From Shinella daejeonensis (GTDB lineage: Bacteria; Pseudomonadota; Alphaproteobacteria; Rhizobiales; Rhizobiaceae), in NCBI RefSeq assembly GCF_024281235.1, contig NZ_JAHWXY010000001.1, positions 930,001-994,000 on the forward strand: 64,000 nucleotides of DNA, written 5' to 3'. Shown piece after piece: positions 57,738-64,000 of this stretch. A model generated the notes under the pieces. The model worked only from the letters and a program-made list of their open reading frames with translations. It made no database searches and was not told the DNA's origin. How positions within the stretch are numbered: the first letter of the stretch is position 1; every line of letters begins with the position of its first letter. Position numbers and translations under genes: made by a program.

Positions 57738-57845
57738 GCCGCATTTCCGGACGCAAAACCGCGGCGCACTTTTGCTGGAAATGCTCTTTGTCCTAGCCGC
57801 ATTTCCGGACGTAAAACCGCTGCGCACTTTTGCTGGAAATGCTCT
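57738..57845. repeat. Tandem pair of RIME-like half elements
   Basis: Two 50-bp copies (57738-57787 and 57796-57845) differ at 2 positions. Each begins GCCGCATTTCCGGACG and ends GCTGGAAATGCTCT, i.e. one palindromic half of the larger repeat. They fill the gap between zapA and the DUF4164 gene, and the second copy supplies the TAG stop codon of the latter. Confidence 0.8.
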
Positions 57846-58116
57846 AGCGGTCGAGCACCGCCCTGATGGTTTCCATGGCGGTGACGAGCCTGCGGGAGAC
57901 CTCGCGGTTCACCTCCTCGAGGCGGTTCGCCCTAAACTCCGACTGGTCCAGTTCCTGCGCCAGCCGCGAGCGGTCGGCGTTCACGCGCCGGACCTCGCTC
58001 TCGACTTCGCCCTGATCGCGTTCGCGATCGAAACGCATGTCGAGCGCGTTGTCGAGACCGGCGAGCGCCTTTCGCAGTTCCTCGATCGCCGCCCTGACTG
58101 TGTCCCCGTTCGTCAT
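57844..58116 (-). CDS. DUF4164-like coiled-coil protein (90 aa)
   Basis: A short, highly helical protein with VRAAIEELRKALAGLDNALDMR and NADRSRLAQELDQSEFRANRLEEVNREVSRRLVTAMETIR, a continuous coiled coil. Size, position before zapA and composition match DUF4164 proteins of alphaproteobacteria; function unknown, possibly with ZapA at the division site. The ATG at 58116 has GAAGG 4-5 nt upstream. Confidence 0.75.
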   Translation of the reverse strand: MTNGDTVRAAIEELRKALAGLDNALDMRFDRERDQGEVESEVRRVNADRSRLAQELDQSEFRANRLEEVNREVSRRLVTAMETIRAVLDR

Positions 58117-58340
58117 GAAGCCTTCACCGGCATGCGCCAAAAATCGCGAATCGCCGTCGCCAACGCCGATCCGCCTTACCGCAAGAGTATTCAACTGCGG
58201 CCAGTACCGTCAACCGCATGGTTTCCCGCAGGAAAGCTGCGCTGTGGACGGCCGCCGCCGTCATCCGCCGCAAGGCGCGCCGCGCGCGCCCGAAGCCCGG
58301 CCCTGCGGCATCGCGGCCGGCCCCGGAGCGGCCGAATTCG

Positions 58341-58368
58341 TTGACTCCGACGAAGCACCTGCTATGTG
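58341..58368 (+). promoter_or_regulatory. Candidate promoter of transketolase
   Basis: TTGACT-N16-TATGTG lies 68 bp before the transketolase start. The rest of the 319-bp region between the DUF4164 gene and tkt (58117-58435) shows no gene, only G+C-rich sequence. Confidence 0.45.
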
Positions 58369-58435
58369 TCAGCCGCTTCCCACCGATGCTCGGGAACGAG
58401 GTCGGCCCTGATACCTCGAAGGATACGGAACAGTC

Positions 58436-60418
58436 ATGATCTCTCGCGAAAAACACGACCGGATGGCGAATGCGATTCGGTTCCTTTCCATGGATGCCGT
58501 GGAAAAGGCTAACTCCGGCCACCCCGGCCTGCCCATGGGCGCGGCGGATATCGCAACGGTCCTCTTCACCCGCTTTCTGTCGTTCGATCCGAAGAGCCCC
58601 GCATGGCCGAACCGCGACCGTTTCGTGCTGTCGGCCGGCCACGGCTCGATGCTCCTTTATTCGCTGCTCTATCTGACCGGCTATGAGGACATCACGATCG
58701 ACGAAATCAAGAACTTCCGCCAGCTCGGCGCGAAGACCGCCGGTCATCCCGAATATGGTCATGCCGCCGGCATCGAGACGACCACCGGCCCGCTCGGCCA
58801 GGGCATCGCCAACGCCGTCGGCATGGCGATCGCCGAACGCAAGCTGCGCGACGAATTCGGCTCGGATCTCATCGAGCACTACACCTATACGCTGGTCGGA
58901 GACGGCTGCCTGATGGAAGGCATCAGTCAGGAAGCGATTTCGCTGGCCGGCCACCTGAAGCTCGACAAGCTCATCGTCTTCTGGGACGACAACAACATCT
59001 CCATCGACGGCCCGATCTCCATGGCCGATTCGACCGACCAGCACGCCCGCTTCCGCGCCTCCAACTGGCATACCATCGCCATCGACGGCCATGATCCCGA
59101 CGCCATCGCCGCAGCGATCGAGGAAGCCCAGAAGTCCGACAAGCCGACGATGATCGCCTGCAAGACCACCATCGGTTTCGGCGCGCCGACCAAGTCCGGC
59201 ACCGCCAAGGTCCACGGATCGCCGCTGGGCGCCGAGGAGATCGCCGCCACCCGCAAGGCGCTGAACTGGGATTCGGACCCCTTCTCCATCCCCTCCGACG
59301 TGCTCGACGCCTGGCGCCTTGCCGGCCTGCGTTCCGCCAAGGCCCACAAGGAATGGGAAGACCGGCTGAACAGCACGGACGCCGAGAAGAAGGCGCAATT
59401 CGTCCGCCGCTTCGCCGGTGAACTCGAAGGCGGCCTCGATACGGCGATCGCCGCCTACAAGAAGAAGCTCGCCGAAACGAAGCCGAACCCGGCCACCCGC
59501 AAGGCGTCGGAAGATGCGCTGGAAGTCATCAACGGCGTGCTCGCCGAGACGATCGGCGGCTCGGCCGACCTCACCGGCTCGAACAACACCAAGACCAGCC
59601 AGACCAGGTCCATCACCCCGACGGATTTCTCCGGCCGCTATATCCACTACGGCATCCGCGAGCACGGCATGGCGGCGGCGATGAACGGCATGGCGTTGCA
59701 TGGCGGCCTCATCCCCTATTCCGGCGGCTTCCTGATCTTCTCGGACTATTGCCGCCCGTCGATCCGCCTGGCCTCCCTGATGGGCATTCGCGTCATCCAT
59801 GTGCTGACGCATGACTCCATCGGCCTTGGCGAAGACGGCCCGACCCACCAGCCGGTCGAGCATATGGCCGCGCTGCGCGCCATCCCGAACCTGCTGGTCT
59901 TCCGCCCGGCCGACGCCACGGAAACGGTGGAATGCTGGCAGCTGGCGCTTGAAAGCCACAATCGCCCGTCGTGCCTGGCGCTGACGCGCCAGAACCTGAC
60001 GCCGGCGCGCACCGAATACGAAGAGGAAAACCTCTGCGCGCGGGGCGCCTACGACCTGATTTCGGCGAGCGACGCCCAGGTGACGATCTTCGCCTCGGGT
60101 TCCGAGGTGGAAATCGCCGTTTCAGCCTGCCAGACGCTCACCGCCAGGGGCATCTCCACCCGGGTCGTCTCCGTTCCCTGCGTCGAGCTTTTCGCGGAGC
60201 AGCCGGCCGCCTATCAGGAAGCGGTCATCGGCAATTCGCCGGTCAAGATCGCCGTCGAGGCCGGCATCCGCCAGGGCTGGGACCATTTCATCGGCGCAGA
60301 CGGCACCTTCATCGGCATGTCCTCGTTCGGCGCGTCCGGACCCTACAAGGAACTGTACAAGCATTTCGGCATCACGCCGGAAGCCGTGATCGCCGCTGCG
60401 GAAGCCAGGCTCTCCTGA
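58436..60418 (+). CDS. tkt: Transketolase
   Basis: A 660-residue thiamine-diphosphate enzyme of the pentose-phosphate pathway. It has [24 protein letters not shown], the ThDP-binding [38 protein letters not shown], the pyrimidine domain with [27 protein letters not shown] and a C-terminal domain. It opens the run tkt-gap-pgk, linking pentose-phosphate and glycolytic/Entner-Doudoroff carbon flow. Confidence 0.96.
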   Translation: MISREKHDRMANAIRFLSMDAVEKANSGHPGLPMGAADIATVLFTRFLSFDPKSPAWPNRDRFVLSAGHGSMLLYSLLYLTGYEDITIDEIKNFRQLGAKTAGHPEYGHAAGIETTTGPLGQGIANAVGMAIAERKLRDEFGSDLIEHYTYTLVGDGCLMEGISQEAISLAGHLKLDKLIVFWDDNNISIDGPISMADSTDQHARFRASNWHTIAIDGHDPDAIAAAIEEAQKSDKPTMIACKTTIGFGAPTKSGTAKVHGSPLGAEEIAATRKALNWDSDPFSIPSDVLDAWRLAGLRSAKAHKEWEDRLNSTDAEKKAQFVRRFAGELEGGLDTAIAAYKKKLAETKPNPATRKASEDALEVINGVLAETIGGSADLTGSNNTKTSQTRSITPTDFSGRYIHYGIREHGMAAAMNGMALHGGLIPYSGGFLIFSDYCRPSIRLASLMGIRVIHVLTHDSIGLGEDGPTHQPVEHMAALRAIPNLLVFRPADATETVECWQLALESHNRPSCLALTRQNLTPARTEYEEENLCARGAYDLISASDAQVTIFASGSEVEIAVSACQTLTARGISTRVVSVPCVELFAEQPAAYQEAVIGNSPVKIAVEAGIRQGWDHFIGADGTFIGMSSFGASGPYKELYKHFGITPEAVIAAAEARLS

Positions 60419-60491
60419 GCGTCGGGGGCGCGGTCCGATCCGCGCCCACGCACCCCGGGTCCGCCGACAGATTTTAGATAGGAGAACCGAA

Positions 60492-61493
60492 ATGACTGTG
60501 AAAGTTGCCATCAACGGCTTTGGCCGTATCGGCCGCAACGTCCTGCGCGCCATCATCGAATCCGGCCGCACCGATATCGAGGTCGTGGCGATCAACGACC
60601 TCGGCCCGGTCGAGACCAATGCCCACCTGATGCGCTACGATTCGGTACACGGCAAGTTTCCGGGCACCGTGACCGTTTCCGGCGACACGATCGACGTCGG
60701 CCGCGGCCCGATCCGCGTCACCGCGATCCGCGACCCGAAGGAACTGCCGTGGAGCGATGTCGATATCGCGCTCGAATGCACCGGCATCTTCACGACGAAG
60801 GAAAAGGCGGCGGCCCACCTCTCCAACGGCTCCAAGCGCGTCATCGTTTCGGCGCCCTGCGACGGCGCCGACAAGACGATCGTCTACGGCGTGAACCACG
60901 ACACGCTGACGAGCGACGACCTTGTCATCTCGAACGCCTCCTGCACCACGAACTGCCTGGCGCCCGTCGCCTATGTCCTGCACAAGGCCTTCGGCATCGA
61001 GAAGGGCTACATGACGACGATCCACGCCTATACGGGCGACCAGCCGACGCTCGACACGATGCACAAGGACCTTTATCGCGCCCGCGCGGCGGCCCTGTCG
61101 ATGATCCCCACCTCGACCGGCGCGGCCAAGGCCGTCGGCCTCGTGCTGCCGGAACTCAAGGGCAAGCTCGACGGCTCGTCGATCCGCGTGCCGACCCCGA
61201 ACGTCTCGGTCGTCGACCTGAAGTTCGTACCGTCGCGCAACGTCACGGCCGAAGAAGTCAATGCGGCGGTGAAGGCCGCCGCCGACGGCGAGCTGAAGGG
61301 CATTCTCGACTATGTCACGGGCCCGCTCGTTTCGATCGACTTCAACCATGACGCCCATTCGTCCAACTTCGCCGCCGATCAGACGAAGGTCCTCGAAGGC
61401 AATCTCGTGCGCATCCTGTCCTGGTACGACAACGAGTGGGGCTTCTCCAACCGTATGTCCGACACGGCTGTCGCCATGGGCAAGCTGATCTGA
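60492..61493 (+). CDS. gap: Glyceraldehyde-3-phosphate dehydrogenase (type I)
   Basis: A 333-residue NAD-dependent enzyme: NAD-binding [17 protein letters not shown], catalytic Cys in [33 protein letters not shown] with the catalytic histidine, and the C-terminal [13 protein letters not shown]. It lies 73 bp after tkt with GGAG about 8 nt upstream of the ATG. Confidence 0.97.
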   Translation: MTVKVAINGFGRIGRNVLRAIIESGRTDIEVVAINDLGPVETNAHLMRYDSVHGKFPGTVTVSGDTIDVGRGPIRVTAIRDPKELPWSDVDIALECTGIFTTKEKAAAHLSNGSKRVIVSAPCDGADKTIVYGVNHDTLTSDDLVISNASCTTNCLAPVAYVLHKAFGIEKGYMTTIHAYTGDQPTLDTMHKDLYRARAAALSMIPTSTGAAKAVGLVLPELKGKLDGSSIRVPTPNVSVVDLKFVPSRNVTAEEVNAAVKAAADGELKGILDYVTGPLVSIDFNHDAHSSNFAADQTKVLEGNLVRILSWYDNEWGFSNRMSDTAVAMGKLI

Positions 61494-61506
61494 CGAGACG
61501 ACACAA

Positions 61507-61537
61507 GGCACCCGGACCCCGGCGTCCGGGTGCCCTT
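61507..61537 (+). terminator. Hairpin between gap and pgk, possible attenuator
   Basis: GGCACCCGGAC (61507-61517) and GTCCGGGTGCC (61523-61533) pair perfectly, followed by CTTCAT. The U-tract is weak, so partial termination or mRNA stabilisation is likelier than full termination. Confidence 0.55.
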
Positions 61538-61570
61538 CATGACTGACGACGAAATCCAGGAGCGGCGCCC

Positions 61571-62770
61571 ATGACCTTCAAGACCCTCGACACCCTCACC
61601 GATCTCGCCGGCAAGCGCGTTCTCCTGCGCGTGGACCTCAATGTGCCGGTCAAGGACGGGAAGGTCACGGATACGACCCGTATCGAGCGCGTCGCGCCGA
61701 CGATCCTCGAACTCTCCGGCAAGGGCGCCAGGGTCATCCTGCTCGCGCATTTCGGCCGGCCCAGGGGCGAGCCCGTTGCGGAGATGTCCCTGGAGCAGAT
61801 CCTGCCGGCCGCAAGCGCGGTGCTCGGAAAGCCGGTCCGTTTCGCCGCCGACTGCATCGGCGACACGGCTGCCGCGGCCGTCGCCGGCATGGCGGACGGC
61901 GATATCCTGCTGCTGGAGAACACCCGTTTCCACAAGGGCGAAGAAAAGAACGCCGAGGACTTCACGGCGGCGCTCGCCGCCAATGGCGACATCTACGTCA
62001 ACGATGCCTTTTCCGCCGCCCATCGCGCCCATGCCTCGACAGAGGGACTGGCCCGGCTGCTGCCCGCCTATGCCGGCCGCACCATGCAGGCCGAACTGGA
62101 GGCTCTTGAAAAGGGTCTCGGCAGCCCCGCCCGGCCGGTCGTCGCCATCGTCGGCGGCGCAAAGGTCTCAAGCAAGATCGACCTGCTCCTGAACCTCGTG
62201 AAGAAGGTCGACGCGCTGGTGATCGGCGGCGGGATGGCCAATACGTTCCTCGCCGCGCGCGGCGTCGATGTCGGCAAGTCGCTCTGCGAGCACGATCTTG
62301 CGGAGACGGCCAAGCAGATCATGATCGAGGCGGCGACCGCCACCTGCGCCATCGTGCTGCCGGAAGACGGCGTCGTCGCCCGGGAGTTCAAGGCGAATGC
62401 CGAAAACCAGGTCGTCGCGATAGACGCCATCCCCGCAGACGCGATGATGCTCGATGTCGGGCCGAAGTCGGTCGAGACCGTCAATGCCTGGATTTCCCGC
62501 GCAGCCACGCTCGTGTGGAACGGCCCGCTCGGCGCCTTCGAGATCGCCCCCTTCGACAAGGCGACGGTGGCCGCCGCCCGTCACGCCGCCGAATGCACGA
62601 AGGAAGGCAGGCTCCTCTCCGTCGCCGGCGGCGGCGACACCGTGGCGGCCCTCAACCATGCCGGCGTCGCCGACAGTTTCACCTATGTCTCGACGGCCGG
62701 CGGCGCCTTCCTCGAATGGATGGAAGGCAAGGCCCTGCCCGGCGTCGACGCCCTCAAGCGGCAGGCCTGA
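61571..62770 (+). CDS. pgk: Phosphoglycerate kinase
   Basis: A 399-residue cytoplasmic kinase converting 1,3-bisphosphoglycerate and ADP to 3-phosphoglycerate and ATP. It has [48 protein letters not shown], the nucleotide region [16 protein letters not shown] and the glycine-rich [22 protein letters not shown] lies about 11 nt before the ATG. Confidence 0.97.
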   Translation: MTFKTLDTLTDLAGKRVLLRVDLNVPVKDGKVTDTTRIERVAPTILELSGKGARVILLAHFGRPRGEPVAEMSLEQILPAASAVLGKPVRFAADCIGDTAAAAVAGMADGDILLLENTRFHKGEEKNAEDFTAALAANGDIYVNDAFSAAHRAHASTEGLARLLPAYAGRTMQAELEALEKGLGSPARPVVAIVGGAKVSSKIDLLLNLVKKVDALVIGGGMANTFLAARGVDVGKSLCEHDLAETAKQIMIEAATATCAIVLPEDGVVAREFKANAENQVVAIDAIPADAMMLDVGPKSVETVNAWISRAATLVWNGPLGAFEIAPFDKATVAAARHAAECTKEGRLLSVAGGGDTVAALNHAGVADSFTYVSTAGGAFLEWMEGKALPGVDALKRQA

Positions 62771-62845
62771 GCCTTCGGGCTTGCAAGAACGGACGGATCG
62801 TCTACACTTTGGCTCAACGTCAACAACAGAAAGGAAGGTGATCCG

Positions 62846-62917
62846 ATGTCTAATGAGAATTTGGCTCCGGCTACGGACATGGGAGTGGTGAAGGAAGCGA
62901 GGCAGCCCTCGCTCTGA
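62846..62917 (+). CDS. Very small ORF after pgk (23 aa) with near-perfect Shine-Dalgarno
   Basis: ATG at 62846 and TGA at 62915-62917 enclose 23 codons (MSNENLAPATDMGV, then VKEARQPSL). AAGGAAGGTGATC lies directly upstream; its AGGTGATC part matches the 3' end of 16S rRNA over eight bases at ideal spacing. The peptide has no membrane segment. No family is known to me. A hairpin (GCGAGG/CCTCGC) overlaps its end, and a terminator follows. Confidence 0.45.
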   Translation: MSNENLAPATDMGVVKEARQPSL

Positions 62918-62970
62918 AACGCCTTCCGACGGGCCGCAAGGCCCGGGTCCCGATCGGACCAAGCTCATGG

Positions 62971-62999
62971 GGGCCGTGCATTGCACGGCCCTTTTGCTT
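62971..62999 (+). terminator. Rho-independent terminator after pgk and the small ORF
   Basis: GGGCCGTGCA and TGCACGGCCC pair, followed by TTTTGCTTTTT. It closes the tkt-gap-pgk transcript. Confidence 0.9.
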
Positions 63000-63001
63000 T
63001 T

Positions 63002-63157
63002 TCACGACCGCAGCAGGACCGTCAGCGCCATCAACGCGAGCGCCGCCACCGCGATCTTCCAGAAATCGCCACGCCGCCGGAGACCGGGCAGCCCAAGCGG
63101 CCGGATGACATGCAGCGCCATCGCGACGATCAGAAGGGCGGGCAGGATTTTCGACAT
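63002..63157 (-). CDS. Small hypothetical membrane protein (51 aa)
   Basis: The ATG at 63157 has AGGAG 8 nt upstream. The product has two hydrophobic segments, about 3-17 (KILPALLIVAMALHVI) and 34-49 (KIAVAALALMALTVLL), separated by a basic loop with RPLGLPGLRRRGD, so it is probably a two-pass membrane protein with the loop in the cytoplasm. No family is recognised. It lies between the pgk terminator and a divergent MFS gene. Confidence 0.6.
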   Translation of the reverse strand: MSKILPALLIVAMALHVIRPLGLPGLRRRGDFWKIAVAALALMALTVLLRS

Positions 63158-63309
63158 GACGGTTTCTCCTGCCCGTTCCTGTCACACCCCGGACATTTTT
63201 CCAAGCGATCAGCGCGGACATCGAAAAAGACGCACCCTTGCTTTTTTGCATCTGGCATTCGGCTGCCGGTAGGCTATTGCTTCGGGATCGGCGACGTTGC
63301 GGTAGAACC

Positions 63310-64000
63310 ATGCGAACAAACCTTATTTCCGTCTTCGCTCTCCTGCTGGGCACGTTGTTCCTCTTTCTGGGCAACGGATTGCACGGCCTGCTGCTGCCGA
63401 TGCGCGGCGCCTTCGAAGGCTATGAAACCACGATCCTCGGTTTTCTCGGCACGTCCTGGGCCTCGGGATTCGTGCTCGGCTGCCTGCTGGCGCCGGCCGT
63501 GGTCAAGCGCATCGGCCATGTGCGCGCCTTTTCCGGCTTCGCGTCGCTGATCGCCATCATCGCGCTTCTGACCGGCATCCTCGTCGATCCCTACTGGTGG
63601 GTGGTGCTGCGCGCCGTCACCGGCTTTTCCATCGCCGGCATCTCGATGATCATCGAGAGCTGGTTGAACGAACGGGCGACCAACGAAAGCCGCGGGGCGA
63701 TCTTCTCCTTCTATATCGCCATCACCCTCGTCGGCACCGTCGGCGGCCAGATGACGGTGGCGCTCGGCGACGTGACGACGACCGTCCTCTTCATGGTCAC
63801 CGGTATTCTCTACTGCCTCGCCATGCTGCCGACGACGCTTTCCACCGCCGCTTCGCCGCAGCCGCTGAAGCAGGTGCGGCTGGATATTCCCGCCCTGTTC
63901 AGAACCTCTCCCATCGCCTGCGTGGGCATCCTGCTGGTCGGTATCGCCAATGGCGCCTTCGGAACGCTCGGCGCGGTATTCGGCGCCAATGTCGGCCTTC
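63310..64000 (+). CDS. MFS transporter (partial, continues beyond window)
   Basis: About 230 N-terminal residues are present, with six or seven hydrophobic segments: FALLLGTLFLFLGNGLHGLLLP, GFLGTSWASGFVLGCLLAPAVVKRIGHVRAF with the MFS loop between helices 2 and 3, then IAGISMIIESWLNERATNESRGAIFSFYIAI. The SMIIESWLN motif is common to the YcaD-like subgroup. The substrate is unknown. Confidence 0.85.
   Translation, partial: MRTNLISVFALLLGTLFLFLGNGLHGLLLPMRGAFEGYETTILGFLGTSWASGFVLGCLLAPAVVKRIGHVRAFSGFASLIAIIALLTGILVDPYWWVVLRAVTGFSIAGISMIIESWLNERATNESRGAIFSFYIAITLVGTVGGQMTVALGDVTTTVLFMVTGILYCLAMLPTTLSTAASPQPLKQVRLDIPALFRTSPIACVGILLVGIANGAFGTLGAVFGANVGL

Overview
The window looks like chromosome from a Rhizobiaceae-type alphaproteobacterium (Hyphomicrobiales). 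The evidence is high G+C codon usage, the CtrA/ChpT/SciP cell-cycle genes with GANTC sites, an alphaproteobacterial RpoH, an EipA (DUF1134) protein, RIME-like palindromic repeats, and the neighbourhoods rpoH-purA-serA-serC, tol-pal-ruv and tkt-gap-pgk, which I recall as typical of rhizobia. I see no phage, plasmid, transposase or CRISPR array. The genus cannot be fixed from sequence alone.

Left part (1-14.9 kb), accessory metabolism. A leftward operon encodes a three-module DUF1989-GcvT fusion and a ProV/ProW-type betaine importer (the permease is cut by the window edge). It lies opposite a LacI-family regulator, with two oppositely oriented LacI-type operators in the shared promoter region. 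Next come a LuxR-type regulator, a complete polyamine-type ABC importer (binding protein, ATPase, two permeases) and an amidase. Then comes a leftward methionine-synthase pair, mesX (DUF1852) and mesD (core-MetE). It sits behind a cobalamin riboswitch, with a 20-bp palindrome upstream of the riboswitch. A 71-aa membrane protein and tRNA-Met(CAT) close this part.

Middle part (15-30 kb), core functions and cell cycle. Genes are mnmA, sciP, a PqiA-like protein, a small GNAT protein, a FliJ-like protein, ctrA, a receiver protein, chpT, eipA, two membrane/coiled-coil proteins of unknown function, a SpoU methyltransferase, an RluA-type pseudouridine synthase, rpoH, a 712-aa acidic membrane protein and purA. 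CtrA-box-like sites lie before sciP, ctrA, eipA/chpT, a later outer-membrane protein (a perfect box) and pal. Four GANTC sites lie within 128 bp before ctrA.

Right part (30-64 kb), housekeeping. This holds an EamA transporter, serA and serC (serC has a serC-motif-like leader), two related beta-barrel outer-membrane proteins, glmM, ftsH (behind a strong heat-shock promoter match) and tilS. It continues with the Tol-Pal system (tolQ, tolR, tolA, tolB, pal, cpoB, ybgC), a Nudix hydrolase, ruvC-ruvA-ruvB, an LLM flavin oxidoreductase, yebC, a YmdB-like phosphodiesterase, 5-formyltetrahydrofolate cyclo-ligase, a SorC-family regulator opposite transaldolase, 6S RNA, zapA, a DUF4164 protein, transketolase, gap, pgk, two very small genes and the start of an MFS transporter.

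The most interesting points are the dual control of the folate-independent-type methionine synthase pair, the DUF1989-GcvT fusion with its double LacI operator, the set of CtrA and GANTC sites around cell-envelope and cell-cycle genes, RIME-like elements that supply the TAG stop codon of three genes, and a 23-codon ORF after pgk with an exceptionally strong Shine-Dalgarno sequence.
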